In this document: positions 10,254 through 19,755 of the stretch, piece by piece
Position numbering within the stretch: position 1 is the first letter of the stretch
How the letters are laid out: the number at the start of each line of letters is the position of its first letter
Origin: Parietichytrium sp. I65-24A
Lineage: Eukaryota; Sar; Bigyra; Thraustochytrida; Thraustochytriidae
Reading direction: 5' to 3'
Length of the DNA: 64,000 bases
Assembly (NCBI GenBank): GCA_012862575.1
Contig: BLSF01000029.1
Span: 124,001 to 188,000 of the forward strand
Position numbers and translations under genes: made by a program
Notes under the pieces: model-generated
What the model was told of the DNA's origin: nothing
Seen by the model: the letters and a program-made list of their open reading frames with translations, nothing else
Database searches by the model: none

Positions 10254-11403
10254 CGTCTATTTTCTCAATCTATTTCCCCAATCTATTTCCCAGCTTGCAA
10301 CGAGCGCGACCTCACAATCCTTTACCAAATCTATGCTGATCTCCCTAACAAGCTTTCGTTCGGCACCTTCAAGCTCTACAAACACTTCAAAACGTTGTAC
10401 ACTCTGTATACTCTGTACACTCTCTATGGTTTGTATCCTCTATTCGCTTCTTATACTTTGTTGTTTTCGTACTTTTCGAGGTTCACAGAGTGCACAGCTT
10501 CTTTCTCTCTCTCTCTTTTTTTTTTTTTTTTTTTTTTGCACACAAACGAAGGCGCAACTCACAGTCAAGCAAGAGTGGCTCTTAGTCTTAGCCACGCAAA
10601 AAGAATAAGGGCCAACTCCGTACAATTACGCCGACGTCCGACGGTATCCTACAGCTTGGAGTAGAACGCGATTAGGACCCGCGAGGACGCTTTCGGCAAA
10701 TTTCCCACCAGTTCTACCACTGTTATAACTGTAGCTACTGACGACTAACCCGCGTTTAGACACATCTATTCACTTTAGACTTTATCATAAAGCTCTCTAA
10801 GATTACTTATTAAAGCCCTACTTCAATAATCTTTTCTTAGGGCCATGTTAATGCTGATAAGTAATCTTATTCAAGTGTTAGTAACGTAAGCAATGCTAAT
10901 CATAAGGACTAGCTAAAAATTGCATTTTGATGACGACAGAAGAGAAGGTACATTTAATATTGAAGATAATTAGATGACGAATGACGTCATTTCACTTCGA
11001 GATAGGACATCGCCAATACGAATGCCAAAAGCAAAATGCCGAAGCGAAATGAAAATAAATGTCAGTGCGAATGCATTGATGGGGTCCTCGTTGTCTTTGT
11101 CTTCTTTTGGTTGCTGAATTAGAAGAAGCAAGCCCGTGTTTGCTGCACGTGCGAAAAAAGCTCCTTTGAGCAGTCAGCAAAACAAGTGGGCACGAGTTCA
11201 ACGAGACATATCTCATATCTCATATCTCATATCGCAAATCGCAAATCGCCAAAGTTATCGCAATCGCCGTGGTCTTCAAGGTCGTCAAAGTGTTTGGGTC
11301 GAGTCAGCAGCTGGGGACTTTGGGGCTGGGCCTCGGGGAGTACGCTCTTGCTCGGAGGAGTGTGGCGCCTGAGACGAGACGGTGGCTCGCTGGTTTCGCG
11401 AGG
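10254..11403. other. Divergent intergenic/promoter region
   Basis: The shared 5' region of the HAD hydrolase (-) and the P450 (+). It holds a CT tract running into a poly-T block at about 10505-10537, a TGTATACTCTGTACACTC-type short repeat near 10396-10425, and a CATATCTCATATCTCATAT repeat at about 11213-11232. The frame of the P450 is open upstream of its ATG to 11269, but only with a GTG at its head. No gene was recognised. Confidence 0.6.
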
Positions 11404-12927
11404 ATGGCGGGAAAGAATGCTCTGCTGCGCAGAGGCTTTGCGATACTGAAAGCGGCATGTGCAATGTTTGGAGCTGCCGTTGGACTGAGGTTGTGGCTGT
11501 TGTGGAGATGGAAAAGAAAAATTGATGCTGCCTTCGAAGGGCCACGAGCGGCTTTCTTGATGGGAAATCTTGGCGATTTTAAAGCCCATGGCGGGTACTC
11601 GTCGCACTTTTTCGAGTTTCTCCACGCAGGAGGAGGCGATGCCGTTCGATATTGGCTTGGAACGGCTCTGCATGTGTCGCTCACCAACCCGAGTCAAGTG
11701 CTGGAAGCATACCGCTTTGCAGACAGCAGGCCACCCACGTCAGTACGATTCTTGAGCTTTTTAGGCAAGCACAGTTTGATTCGTCAACATGGAGCTGGAG
11801 CGAAGGCCCTTCGAACACAGTACAGTAGGATGGTTGGCTCGCATGAAGCGCTTCAACAAACTCACGCCCTCACTACTTCGCAGATTGTGAGACACATCAG
11901 GGTTTGGAAAGACGAGACCGTTGACGTGAATAAGGAGATGGGCCCACTTTTGTACGATATCATCGGACGTCTGCTTTTCGGGCCTGAGTGGGAGACTTCA
12001 ACTCGAGGCTCGCGCTTATTTGAGTGCCATGAGTATCTCGTGAGAAACGCCTCACGGTGGGCTTATCTCCCGATTCCGCCACTGTGGAATGCAGACTACA
12101 GAGAGTTTCGCGCATCGAGTGAGCGAATGCACCAGCTGTGCGGCGATGCGCTTGACGAGCATTCCAAAAAGCTGTCACTAGCTCGTTCAACCGAGAAACA
12201 ATTTCCGCCCTCCAAGGACATGGCACTGACGTATCTGCTTACAGCAACGGACGATGACGGACAAGCGGTGTTCAATCGCGAGCAAGCCATCTCAGCATTG
12301 CTTGATATTCTTCACGGAGCCTACATTACCACGCACGCAGCCACGTTTTGGCTCTTGTACGACTTGGCCAAAAATGTCGAAGTGCAGCGGAAATTGTACG
12401 CAGAAATATTTGACAATCTCGGAAAACGATTGGTTCCAAAGTATGAGGACGTGAAATCTCTACCCTTTCTCGACGCTGTCGTCAGGGAGTCTCTCCGACT
12501 ACATTGTACGCTGGGAATGAATCAGAGAGCCAATCCGGACAGCGAGATTTACATTGATGGTCGAGCTATTCCCAAAGGCACCACCATCGATGTGCCTCTG
12601 TTCTTAATCATGAGGGACGAGCGCTGGTTCGGTCCAGAAACAGAGCACTTTATCCCGGAGAGATTTCTCGGAGACTCTCCAAGCGCACGATGCGCAAGAG
12701 AATCCTTTCTCGCCTTTGGGGCGCATAGTCGCATGTGTACTGGACATAATCTTGCAATGACGAAGCTTAAAGCTATTGCTTGCGTTGTTCTTCAAAAATA
12801 TTTCATCTGCTTGGAGGATCCCGACTCAAGTGGCGAATACGTATTCAAGACGGGGATTTGCAGACCCAAACAGAAGTGCAAGTTCATGTTTCAGTCCCAT
12901 CCTGAACCATTCAGCGATGGCTTTTAA
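11404..12927 (+). CDS. Cytochrome P450 monooxygenase
   Basis: 507 residues from ATG at 11404, the first true ATG in the frame. A hydrophobic N-terminal segment (AACAMFGAAVGLRLWLLW) followed by basic residues is a typical ER membrane anchor. The I-helix reads GAYITTHAATFW near residue 306, with the oxygen-activating TT/HA region. The K-helix ExxR motif is ESLR near residue 362. The cysteine-ligand loop is FGAHSRMCTGHNLA near residue 438, with the heme-ligating Cys around 445. The common FxxGxRxC glycine is His here; the Arg and Cys are kept. The PERF-type motif is present as PERFLGD. The enzyme should insert oxygen into a hydrophobic substrate such as a sterol or fatty acid; the sequence does not say which. 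No introns. It is convergent with the next gene. Confidence 0.9.
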   Translation: MAGKNALLRRGFAILKAACAMFGAAVGLRLWLLWRWKRKIDAAFEGPRAAFLMGNLGDFKAHGGYSSHFFEFLHAGGGDAVRYWLGTALHVSLTNPSQVLEAYRFADSRPPTSVRFLSFLGKHSLIRQHGAGAKALRTQYSRMVGSHEALQQTHALTTSQIVRHIRVWKDETVDVNKEMGPLLYDIIGRLLFGPEWETSTRGSRLFECHEYLVRNASRWAYLPIPPLWNADYREFRASSERMHQLCGDALDEHSKKLSLARSTEKQFPPSKDMALTYLLTATDDDGQAVFNREQAISALLDILHGAYITTHAATFWLLYDLAKNVEVQRKLYAEIFDNLGKRLVPKYEDVKSLPFLDAVVRESLRLHCTLGMNQRANPDSEIYIDGRAIPKGTTIDVPLFLIMRDERWFGPETEHFIPERFLGDSPSARCARESFLAFGAHSRMCTGHNLAMTKLKAIACVVLQKYFICLEDPDSSGEYVFKTGICRPKQKCKFMFQSHPEPFSDGF

Positions 12928-13362
12928 TGACTAGAGAGAGATCCTCAATATTGGCTTTTTTCTTTTTAAATAAATAGAAATGGAGATAGCTCTGGCAGTT
13001 CTGTCCTGAGAACGTTTTTGTATCAGTATATATAGTAGTGAAAGAAAGACAGGCTTCAACGTCATGGTCAAGTCATCATGCACAGTTCGTGAAAGCAAAA
13101 ATGATTGCACGTGCGGCGGAGAACGCGACGCTACACAGCCAAAACCCCGCAGACTTCATTGTTTGGGTCTTGGATCAAAAGCGTGCGCCAAGCGCCGTCA
13201 TGATCTTTCTTTCCGAATTCAGGAACACTTTCGACGTACTCAAACTGTGTCCTTGTTTTGAGTGATTTAAAATCCTGCAAAACCATTCCAATAGCTTATG
13301 CTTTTCACTTTCGTAGGACAATTCACGGCGTCAAAATCATGGCCGATGCAGGCTGCAAGCAG
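12928..13362. other. 3' flanks of two convergent genes
   Basis: An AATAAA-like signal lies at about 12967-12973, some 40 bp after the P450 stop, and probably serves its polyadenylation. Small open frames across 13038-13265 show no recognisable family. Nothing else seen. Confidence 0.5.
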
Positions 13363-14157
13363 CTACCTGTACGAGCTCAGTATTGTCAATCCGATCCCCG
13401 TGAGGCACGGCATGCTAAGGTTGTCATCGACCCCAACATTCACATACTCTGCCATAGCACCGATGAAGCCCGCGACAACGGCGTATTGTAGCATGCCAAA
13501 GCCTTCGTCTTTGCCCAGATATTTTGTGTTGTAGAGCCATGCAACTATGGCGCATGTCGCCCACGCCGCAAGACTTCCGGCCATTGACTTGCCTTGACGC
13601 TCTTTCCCCAACGCTCGGCCCCTGCGATGCCAGAGAGTGCCCACAATTCCAGCTACGGGATCGCCGAACGCGAGCATGAGGATGCTCAAGTGAAAGATGG
13701 GCTTGTCGAACGCCACGCTGCAGATGGCGCTGGCCAGCAGGAAGTAGAACGACCCCGGCACGGCACCGTTAATCTCCCTCTGCCTGGCAATATTGGCAAA
13801 ATTCTTCACCAAAAAGCTTTGCACAGCGGGCCACCTCAGCCTCGCCAAATGTACCATCATGAACCATGCCGCACACCCCATCAACGTCCCCGTCACCTGC
13901 GTTTCGGTCAGCACGCCACAGTCCGCAAGCACCACAAACGCCAGCCCCGTCGCAGCATGCTGAAGTCTTCGCACTAAATGCACGCCTTCCCCGTGCACCT
14001 TCCCCGCCTTGCTTCCGTCTCCACTTCCAACTCCATCTCCATCTCCAGCCCCCGTGCTCGTGCTCGACACAGAGCCAAAACTGAGTTTGCCCAACGCGTA
14101 CTGCAAGAGCAGCGTCACCAACACGCTCGCTGCGACGCCAGCCCACGCGAACTCCAT
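13363..14157 (-). CDS. Dolichol/phytol/diacylglycerol kinase-like CTP transferase
   Basis: 264 residues with an N-terminal membrane segment (AGVAASVLVTLLLQYAL), a Gly/Asp/Ser-rich low-complexity linker (about residues 33-55), then several membrane helices. The signature of the CTP-dependent lipid kinase family (SEC59, DGK1, VTE5/VTE6) is in order: HLVRRLQHAATG, LMLAFGDPVAGIVGTLWHRRG, KERQGKSMAGSLAAW and EYVNVGVDDNLSMPCLTG. These enzymes use CTP to phosphorylate a prenol or diacylglycerol in the ER or plastid membrane. The protein is too short for a full SEC59 and closer in size to DGK1 or VTE5. No plastid transit peptide is evident, so an ER lipid kinase is the best guess, without certainty about substrate. 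Confidence 0.8.
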   Translation of the reverse strand: MEFAWAGVAASVLVTLLLQYALGKLSFGSVSSTSTGAGDGDGVGSGDGSKAGKVHGEGVHLVRRLQHAATGLAFVVLADCGVLTETQVTGTLMGCAAWFMMVHLARLRWPAVQSFLVKNFANIARQREINGAVPGSFYFLLASAICSVAFDKPIFHLSILMLAFGDPVAGIVGTLWHRRGRALGKERQGKSMAGSLAAWATCAIVAWLYNTKYLGKDEGFGMLQYAVVAGFIGAMAEYVNVGVDDNLSMPCLTGIGLTILSSYR

Positions 14158-14534
14158 CCTTCGTCCTCACCGTCCCACGCCCGCACTTGCGACCACAATG
14201 AGATAACTAACTACACACACACACACATACACTGCCTGGCACACTGGGAAAGCAGTGCATAAAAGTTGTCTCCAAAAGTTGAGCATCAGATCATATCACA
14301 TCGGAAGAAGCGAGGGCAAGCTGATGGGGACACCGAGTCTGAAGAAGAAGAAGATGATGATGGTGATGATGATGAGGCCAACTGACAATATTCATTCAAT
14401 TTCAATACTACGTACGAAGAGCGCGACAGCAAAGACATCGCAGCACTTGTGTGGAGCCAATTGACGTGGAGTAGGAGTAGGCGAGATGACGCTCGGTGGT
14501 CATATGGCGGTTACGCCGCTGGGGGACCTCTCGT
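14158..14534. other. Short intergenic region with CA and GAA/GAT repeats
   Basis: Holds an ACACAC run at about 14212-14231 and a GAAGAAGAA/GATGATGATG purine-rich block at about 14340-14372. It is the 5' flank of the lipid kinase gene and the 3' flank of the coiled-coil membrane protein gene. No gene seen. Confidence 0.6.
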
Positions 14535-15401
14535 CTAAACGCGAGCGTTGCTACGCTGCTTGGAGCTGCGACGGCAGCAGCAGCAGCAAAGGGAGTAGTA
14601 GCAAGTGTTGCGGAAAAGTGAAAAGACGAGCCACACGAGTGGGATTGCGGTGTTCAACACGATGAGCACTGCGATAACAACAAGGGTGTTGTCAACGATG
14701 CTCTCAGCGGACGCAGCCAACGGAGGGACAGCGTTCTGGTTCTTCAAGTTCGTGATTGCCTTGGCACGGAAAGCTTTGAAGTGGGCCAAGAACTCGTCCC
14801 TCTTCTGCTTGAACTGAGCAGCAGCAACCTTGTAGTTCTTGTTGTACATCTTTCGGAGTGTCTCAAAGTGTGGCTTGACCTCCTTCTCATACTGAGGGCG
14901 GAAAGGCTCAAACTGTTTCTCCAGCTGCTCTGAGACAGGTGCGAAATGTGCCTGTGCCTGAGTGCTGAGCTTTTCTACAGAAGGCTGCACGTTGCGCACA
15001 TAAAAGCTGGACGCCTGGGTAGAAAGATCGTCGTAGTTGTTCATGGCGCTGCTCATGACCTGCAAGTAGATTGGTTCATCGCAGCCGCTGTTCTTGGCTT
15101 TGCCTAACTCTTCGTCATGCTTCTTCATCTCCGAGCGGAGCTTCTCCTCGAGTTTCTTGCTCTTGTCCTCTGCTGCCTTTACTTCTTTCAAAGCCTTCTC
15201 CAACTGCTTCTTGAGCTCTGCATTGTCGGCAGTCGCGCTGGAATGACTGTCCTTCGCAGAAGCAAGGTCTCCTTCGAGCTTCTCGATGGCCTTGCGAGCC
15301 TCTCCGAGTTCAGCAAGAGGTGCTGCGCACTCTTCATCCTGGGCCCCTTCCGCGCACGCTACAAGCGCGAAGACCGCAAAGATCGCTAACGACACACGCA
15401 T
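14535..15401 (-). CDS. Secretory-pathway coiled-coil single-pass membrane protein
   Basis: 288 residues, family not recognised. Residues 1-19 (MRVSLAIFAVFALVACAEG) form a signal peptide. About 25-105 is a heptad-rich coiled coil dense in Glu/Lys (EKLEGDLASAKDS, ELKKQLEKALKEVKAAEDK). About 115-225 is a run of amphipathic helices with repeated PxxE/FxP spacing (FEPFRPQYEKEVKPHFE), reminiscent of apolipoprotein-like helices. About 235-262 is a transmembrane segment (VVIAVLIVLNTAIPLVWLVF). A short tail with seven cysteines (CYYSLCCCCCRR) ends in basic residues. The predicted topology is type I, with the coiled coil in the lumen or outside and a probably palmitoylated cytosolic tail. Function unknown. 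The two CT tracts at 15717-15744 and 15972-15999 lie in its 5' flank. Confidence 0.75.
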   Translation of the reverse strand: MRVSLAIFAVFALVACAEGAQDEECAAPLAELGEARKAIEKLEGDLASAKDSHSSATADNAELKKQLEKALKEVKAAEDKSKKLEEKLRSEMKKHDEELGKAKNSGCDEPIYLQVMSSAMNNYDDLSTQASSFYVRNVQPSVEKLSTQAQAHFAPVSEQLEKQFEPFRPQYEKEVKPHFETLRKMYNKNYKVAAAQFKQKRDEFLAHFKAFRAKAITNLKNQNAVPPLAASAESIVDNTLVVIAVLIVLNTAIPLVWLVFSLFRNTCYYSLCCCCCRRSSKQRSNARV

Positions 15402-15971
15402 GATTGCTTCAACTTTTTAAAAATCAACTCGAACGAAAAGCCAACAGATCTCTGCCATTCATCCACGCAAGCAAGGCAAAGCCATTCATCCACGCAAGAA
15501 AGGCAAAGCAATATGAACGTATGAACGCGTGGCATCCAATTCCCAAGAGCACCAACCACAGCAAGATCATCAAAGAACCATTCCCAGTTTCGCACATTCG
15601 CATTCACATTCACATTCACATTATCATAACCGCATCCCATACATCGACCAACATCCAACACACAACCGTTAGCAAACAACGACTCACACATCAACTGAAA
15701 CAGAATTCGCCCCACACCTCTCTCTCTCTCTCTCTCTCTCTCTCGGCGATATTCGCCGTCCTCGCGGCAAATTTCCCACTTGTATCGGCGCTGAGTTACG
15801 CCAGACGGAGCAATTTTAAATCTCGTTCTGTGTTGTTGCACTGTGGAAAACCGCCTCGCAGGCATCGCGATTTTGCGAGTTCGTGAGGGTGTGAGGGGTT
15901 GAAGGTGTGAGGGCGTGCACGCGATGCGCAGACTTACCGTACTCGTCGGGTTTTGAGATGCACAACGGGGA

Positions 15972-16005
<34 letters not shown>

Positions 16006-17935
16006 CTTTCTCTCTTCTGCTCAACTCCAGGATTTTTGGTGGAGAGAAAAGGATATCCAAGAGTTTCTTTTTTACGGGAATAAATTCGCAATAAATTCGA
16101 ATTGTTTGGATTTGTTTTTGTTTTTGCTTTGTGTGGAGAATGAGCTGCTTGGGCGGCCTCAGAGGGGTGAGCGACGGTTATTCTGAAAACTTTCAAGAGC
16201 TCCCCTCACATCGGGCTGTGAGGCGCGTCACGCATTCCCAGCTGTCCTACCACTCTCCAGCTAATCGAGCCCCCCTCATCACGCGTAGTAGTTCGTCTTC
16301 CTCACAATCCTGTGCGGAACGCATCTCTGGACACGGAAAGATTGCGAATACACTGGCTACCACTAAATAAGGTTTACACTAGAAATCAGTGATCGTTATA
16401 CATTTCGCTGGGAGGGTTAGTTGAGGCTGAGTGATGATGTCTGAGTGGCTTACACATCTGGGACGCGTCATCCAGTCAATGGTTCAAGACATTTCAAGAC
16501 AATTCAATACTATGAATAGCAGTGTCTAACACATCGCATACGACCCTTGTGCATCACAAATTCGTAAGAAGATTTGAGACGACCATGGACGACGGTTTTT
16601 CGCTTACGTGGCAACCTTCTTATGGGCGGAAAGCTGACTTTATGACGCAAGCAACCAACCCTAAGTCTCTCTACTACAGTAGATTACTCGTTTAGTACTG
16701 TACAGATAGTGAACTATCAAACTACTGACCACTATCCAATTTCTTTAGCGGCTAATAGTAGCCAGGCTAGCTCTAGATGAATGAGACCACGAACAAATTC
16801 ACATCGACGATGTTTGGTTGATTCATCGACGATATTTCAGTCGTTGGCTGTTTTATCGACGATGTTTCGCACTTTTAAAGTCAAAGACCGGCGATATAAG
16901 TGTAAACTTCGCAAAGCCTTTGCCTGGAGCAAGTATCAGGGGACCATGGAACCGTCGCAACGTTGAAGAGGACGCGGAGAACCCGAATGCACAGTGCAGC
17001 AGCGCCTTGGTGATCATACATCGGTAGATGGAACTCAGGTCTTGCGAGTCCGCATCGGCGCTAATGTGCTGACTCGCTGTGCCAGATCTATCTTTGAGCA
17101 ATGCTCACAGGCATGCAGGCACTTTTGGTCTCTAGTCGCTCGAGCTTCACGTCGAACGTGAACTGATCGTGCCATCTTGATGCCAAATTCACAAAGTCCA
17201 GACGCCTCCGGTAGGGATGTTCGCAACAACTCTCTTCAGACTCCTTCGCACGCTCCTCTTTCCTCTCCACCTCTCGCAACATAGCCGGCCATCGCCAACT
17301 TCGCTTCCAACCCAATGACTCCCCAGTCACACATTCACATTTCATTCACTTTCATTCACACATTCACATCTCAACGAAATCGAAATCAAATTGAGGAATC
17401 ACCTTTTTTTGCGTAAATTTGAGAAGAGGAATTACCTTTTTTTGCGTGATTTCGAGAAATTAATTGCAAAATTTTCGGATTTTGGGAAATTAATTGCAAG
17501 TGCAAGCAAAGGACAGGTTAGGTAGCGAAAACAATAGTACCAGGTAGGTTAGAAGCATAACTAACTTCTACTTTCTCCAAATTGCCAAAATTGCCATTTA
17601 TTTCGTAAAATCACGCTAATTTGGTCAAAGCCCCGGAAGAGAAATTAATTTAATTGCAAGTGCAAGCAATCACAATTTATAGGACAAGTTAGGTAGCGAA
17701 AACAATTGTACTAGGCAGGTCAGAAGCATAACTAACTTTCTATTTCGCCAAATTGCCATTTGTTTCGTAAAATCACGCTAGTTTGCTCAAAGCCCCAAAG
17801 AAATTTATACTTTGCGCCAATCGAACTACCACACCACAGTACTAGTACTCAGTACACAACACACTTCCGCCGCACTTATCGTACTTGAGGGTGTGTACCG
17901 TATTGTGAAGGAGGCGTGGGGGGGAGATAGAGGGT
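15402..17935. other. Long divergent intergenic region
   Basis: Holds two CT microsatellites (15717-15744 and 15972-15999), a CATTCACATTCACATTCACAT repeat near 15598-15620, and a diverged tandem duplication of about 160 bp at 17491-17803 listed separately. The central part (16200-17400) shows no open frame with a recognisable product. This is the presumed promoter side of both the coiled-coil membrane protein (-) and RFWD3 (+). Confidence 0.6.
17491..17803. repeat. Diverged 160-bp tandem duplication
   Basis: Two neighbouring copies, 17491-17650 and 17651-about 17803. Each begins TAATTGCAAGTGCAAGCAA and then shares GTTAGGTAGCGAAAACAAT, AGAAGCATAACTAACTT, AAATTGCCATTT and TTCGTAAAATCACGCTA, ending near CAAAGCCCC. 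Substitutions and small indels separate them, so the duplication is not recent. It ends about 130 bp before the RFWD3 start codon. Confidence 0.7.
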
Positions 17936-19471
17936 ATGTCGAGGAAGCGCGGGCGGGACTTGGCGGTGGGCGCGTTGGAGTGCGTGATCTGCCAGAGCGC
18001 AGTGGCCTCGGACGGTGCGCATCAGGTGGCGAGCTTGAAGTGCGGGCACGTGTTCGGGCTGGAGTGTATTAGCAAATGGGTGAGGCAGCAGAGGGCCAGC
18101 GCCGCGTGCCCGACGTGCTGCACGAAGGCGACGATGAAAGATCTGAGGAAGATTTATTTGCCAGGGAACGCTCTGCCAGTTGATGCTGGTCGAGAAAGTG
18201 CACTTGCTCGCGAGCTGGCCGTGGAACGGGACGAGAGGATCAGGCTGGAGCTGGAGAATGCCAAATTGAAGATGGCCAGTTTGAAGACCACGCCAGTGAA
18301 AGGGCTTCGAGAAATGGACGAGGGAAACCAAAGAGAAAGGGCGTCTACCGTTGTGATTCGGGAGACGGATCCTGCAGCCAGCAAAAGAATTCAGGAGCTC
18401 GAGGCAATTGTGGAAAGATATAGAGTTAGATTGGCCCAAGCGCAAACGAATTCGAAAGGGTCTCGAGCCAGTTTGCAGTTACCAGGGGCTCGTATTTGTG
18501 TCGAGCGCGGGGGGCAGCTCGTGGTGTCGAGCACGGGCAACGTTGACCTGATCGATGTTGAGTCGTGGCGTTGCGTTCAAACTATGGCACGGTACCACGA
18601 GGGGCAAATCCGTGACCTCAAACAAACCTGGGACAAGATGCTCGTCTCAGGATCTATCGACAGACTCGTCAAGGTGGGATCTCTTAAGGAGGGGCCGGAA
18701 AACTGCATCTCGTTTCGCTGTGCGGCCCCGGTATGGTCTTGCGATACGATTGCTGGAACATCAACAGTAGCATGTGGGCTTGCTAATGGGTGCATTTCGA
18801 TCTTTGACATCAGGAAGAACAGCCCTGACGGCCGTGCACTGAGTAGCATCAAGATTGGCCAGGGGCCAATTCATAGTATGATCGGGTGGTGCCACGGAAA
18901 TTTGTTGATCGGTTCTTTAAAAGGCATCCAGGCCATAGCTCTCTGTGGTGATATTGCTGGCGGTGTGAAAAATGCTTCTCGAATACTTGGGATCACGGCC
19001 AGCGAAATGTGTTTTGCTCTTCAAGGAAGTTTGAGCGCCGATAAGCTTGTTGCTTCCTGTCGATCTACTCAATCCGCCCAATCTAAGCATGTCGTCACAA
19101 GCCTTTCAAAGGTTTTGGAGCGGCTGTCTACTTCAGATGCTTCTCAAGCGGACAGCGATAGCCTCCTATTCTCGACGAGCCCTCCGTATGACTCCCAGAA
19201 AGGATTTCCGCGAAACTGGCTGTGCAAAGATGGTGATGCATGCGATCTTTTCAGTAGCGCGCTCAACTCTGACGGAACGGAAGGTGTGTTTCAGTGGAAT
19301 TTAAGCTTGGACAGCGCTGAGGGTCCAATACCAAACTCAAACCCAGTTTGTGGGGACCTCCCACGTGCGCGTTCTCCAAAGGATATCATAGGTGGCATCT
19401 GCGGCGCTGGAAGTGGAGCTCTGGCGATCGCGAGGGCTGACGGAATACACCGGGTTCCTCTCAGTGGCTAG
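17936..19471 (+). CDS. RFWD3: RFWD3-like E3 ubiquitin ligase (RING, coiled coil, WD40)
   Basis: 511 residues from ATG at 17936. The RING spans residues 16-61: Cys16, Cys19, Cys36, His38, Cys44, Cys58, Cys61. The position normally held by the fifth ligand is Gly41 in CGHVFGLECISKW, the same oddity that I recall for animal RFWD3 (CGHLFG). A charged coiled coil follows at about 80-175. The C-terminal ~330 residues form a degenerate WD40 propeller, with blades visible at LVVSSTGNVDLIDVESW, MLVSGSIDRLVKVGS and VACGLANGCISIFDIR. In animals RFWD3 ubiquitinates RPA and RAD51 at stalled forks and crosslinks. A nuclear role in fork repair is inferred by homology. The basic SRKRGR start may aid import. 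The gene converges on RCC1, and an AATAAA motif lies near 19672. No introns. Confidence 0.85.
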   Translation: MSRKRGRDLAVGALECVICQSAVASDGAHQVASLKCGHVFGLECISKWVRQQRASAACPTCCTKATMKDLRKIYLPGNALPVDAGRESALARELAVERDERIRLELENAKLKMASLKTTPVKGLREMDEGNQRERASTVVIRETDPAASKRIQELEAIVERYRVRLAQAQTNSKGSRASLQLPGARICVERGGQLVVSSTGNVDLIDVESWRCVQTMARYHEGQIRDLKQTWDKMLVSGSIDRLVKVGSLKEGPENCISFRCAAPVWSCDTIAGTSTVACGLANGCISIFDIRKNSPDGRALSSIKIGQGPIHSMIGWCHGNLLIGSLKGIQAIALCGDIAGGVKNASRILGITASEMCFALQGSLSADKLVASCRSTQSAQSKHVVTSLSKVLERLSTSDASQADSDSLLFSTSPPYDSQKGFPRNWLCKDGDACDLFSSALNSDGTEGVFQWNLSLDSAEGPIPNSNPVCGDLPRARSPKDIIGGICGAGSGALAIARADGIHRVPLSG

Positions 19472-19596
19472 TGTACAGACACAGTGTGGCCAGAATGTAA
19501 ATATGCAATTACGACAACGTTTAAAGAAGAGAACGAGAATTGACATCGTTTCTTTTCTCTACGGAGGCGATGACCACCCCCTTCTTCACATTGCAA

Positions 19597-19620
19597 GAGA
19601 GAGAGAGAGAGAGAGAGAGA
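19597..19620. repeat. GA microsatellite in 3' flank
   Basis: Pure GA run of 24 nt between the convergent RFWD3 and RCC1 genes. Unlike most CT/GA tracts of the window, it lies downstream of both neighbours. Confidence 0.9.
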
Positions 19621-19755
19621 TCTAGTCGAGCGAAGCTATAAAGCGCTCACGCTGGGGCGTGATTGCAGGAGAATAAATGGTAGTAAATTGTGAATGTAAT
19701 GTTAAGTCGATTGAGAGCCTTTATTCATGAATGAAAAGAGGTTAGAATTAAGGAC

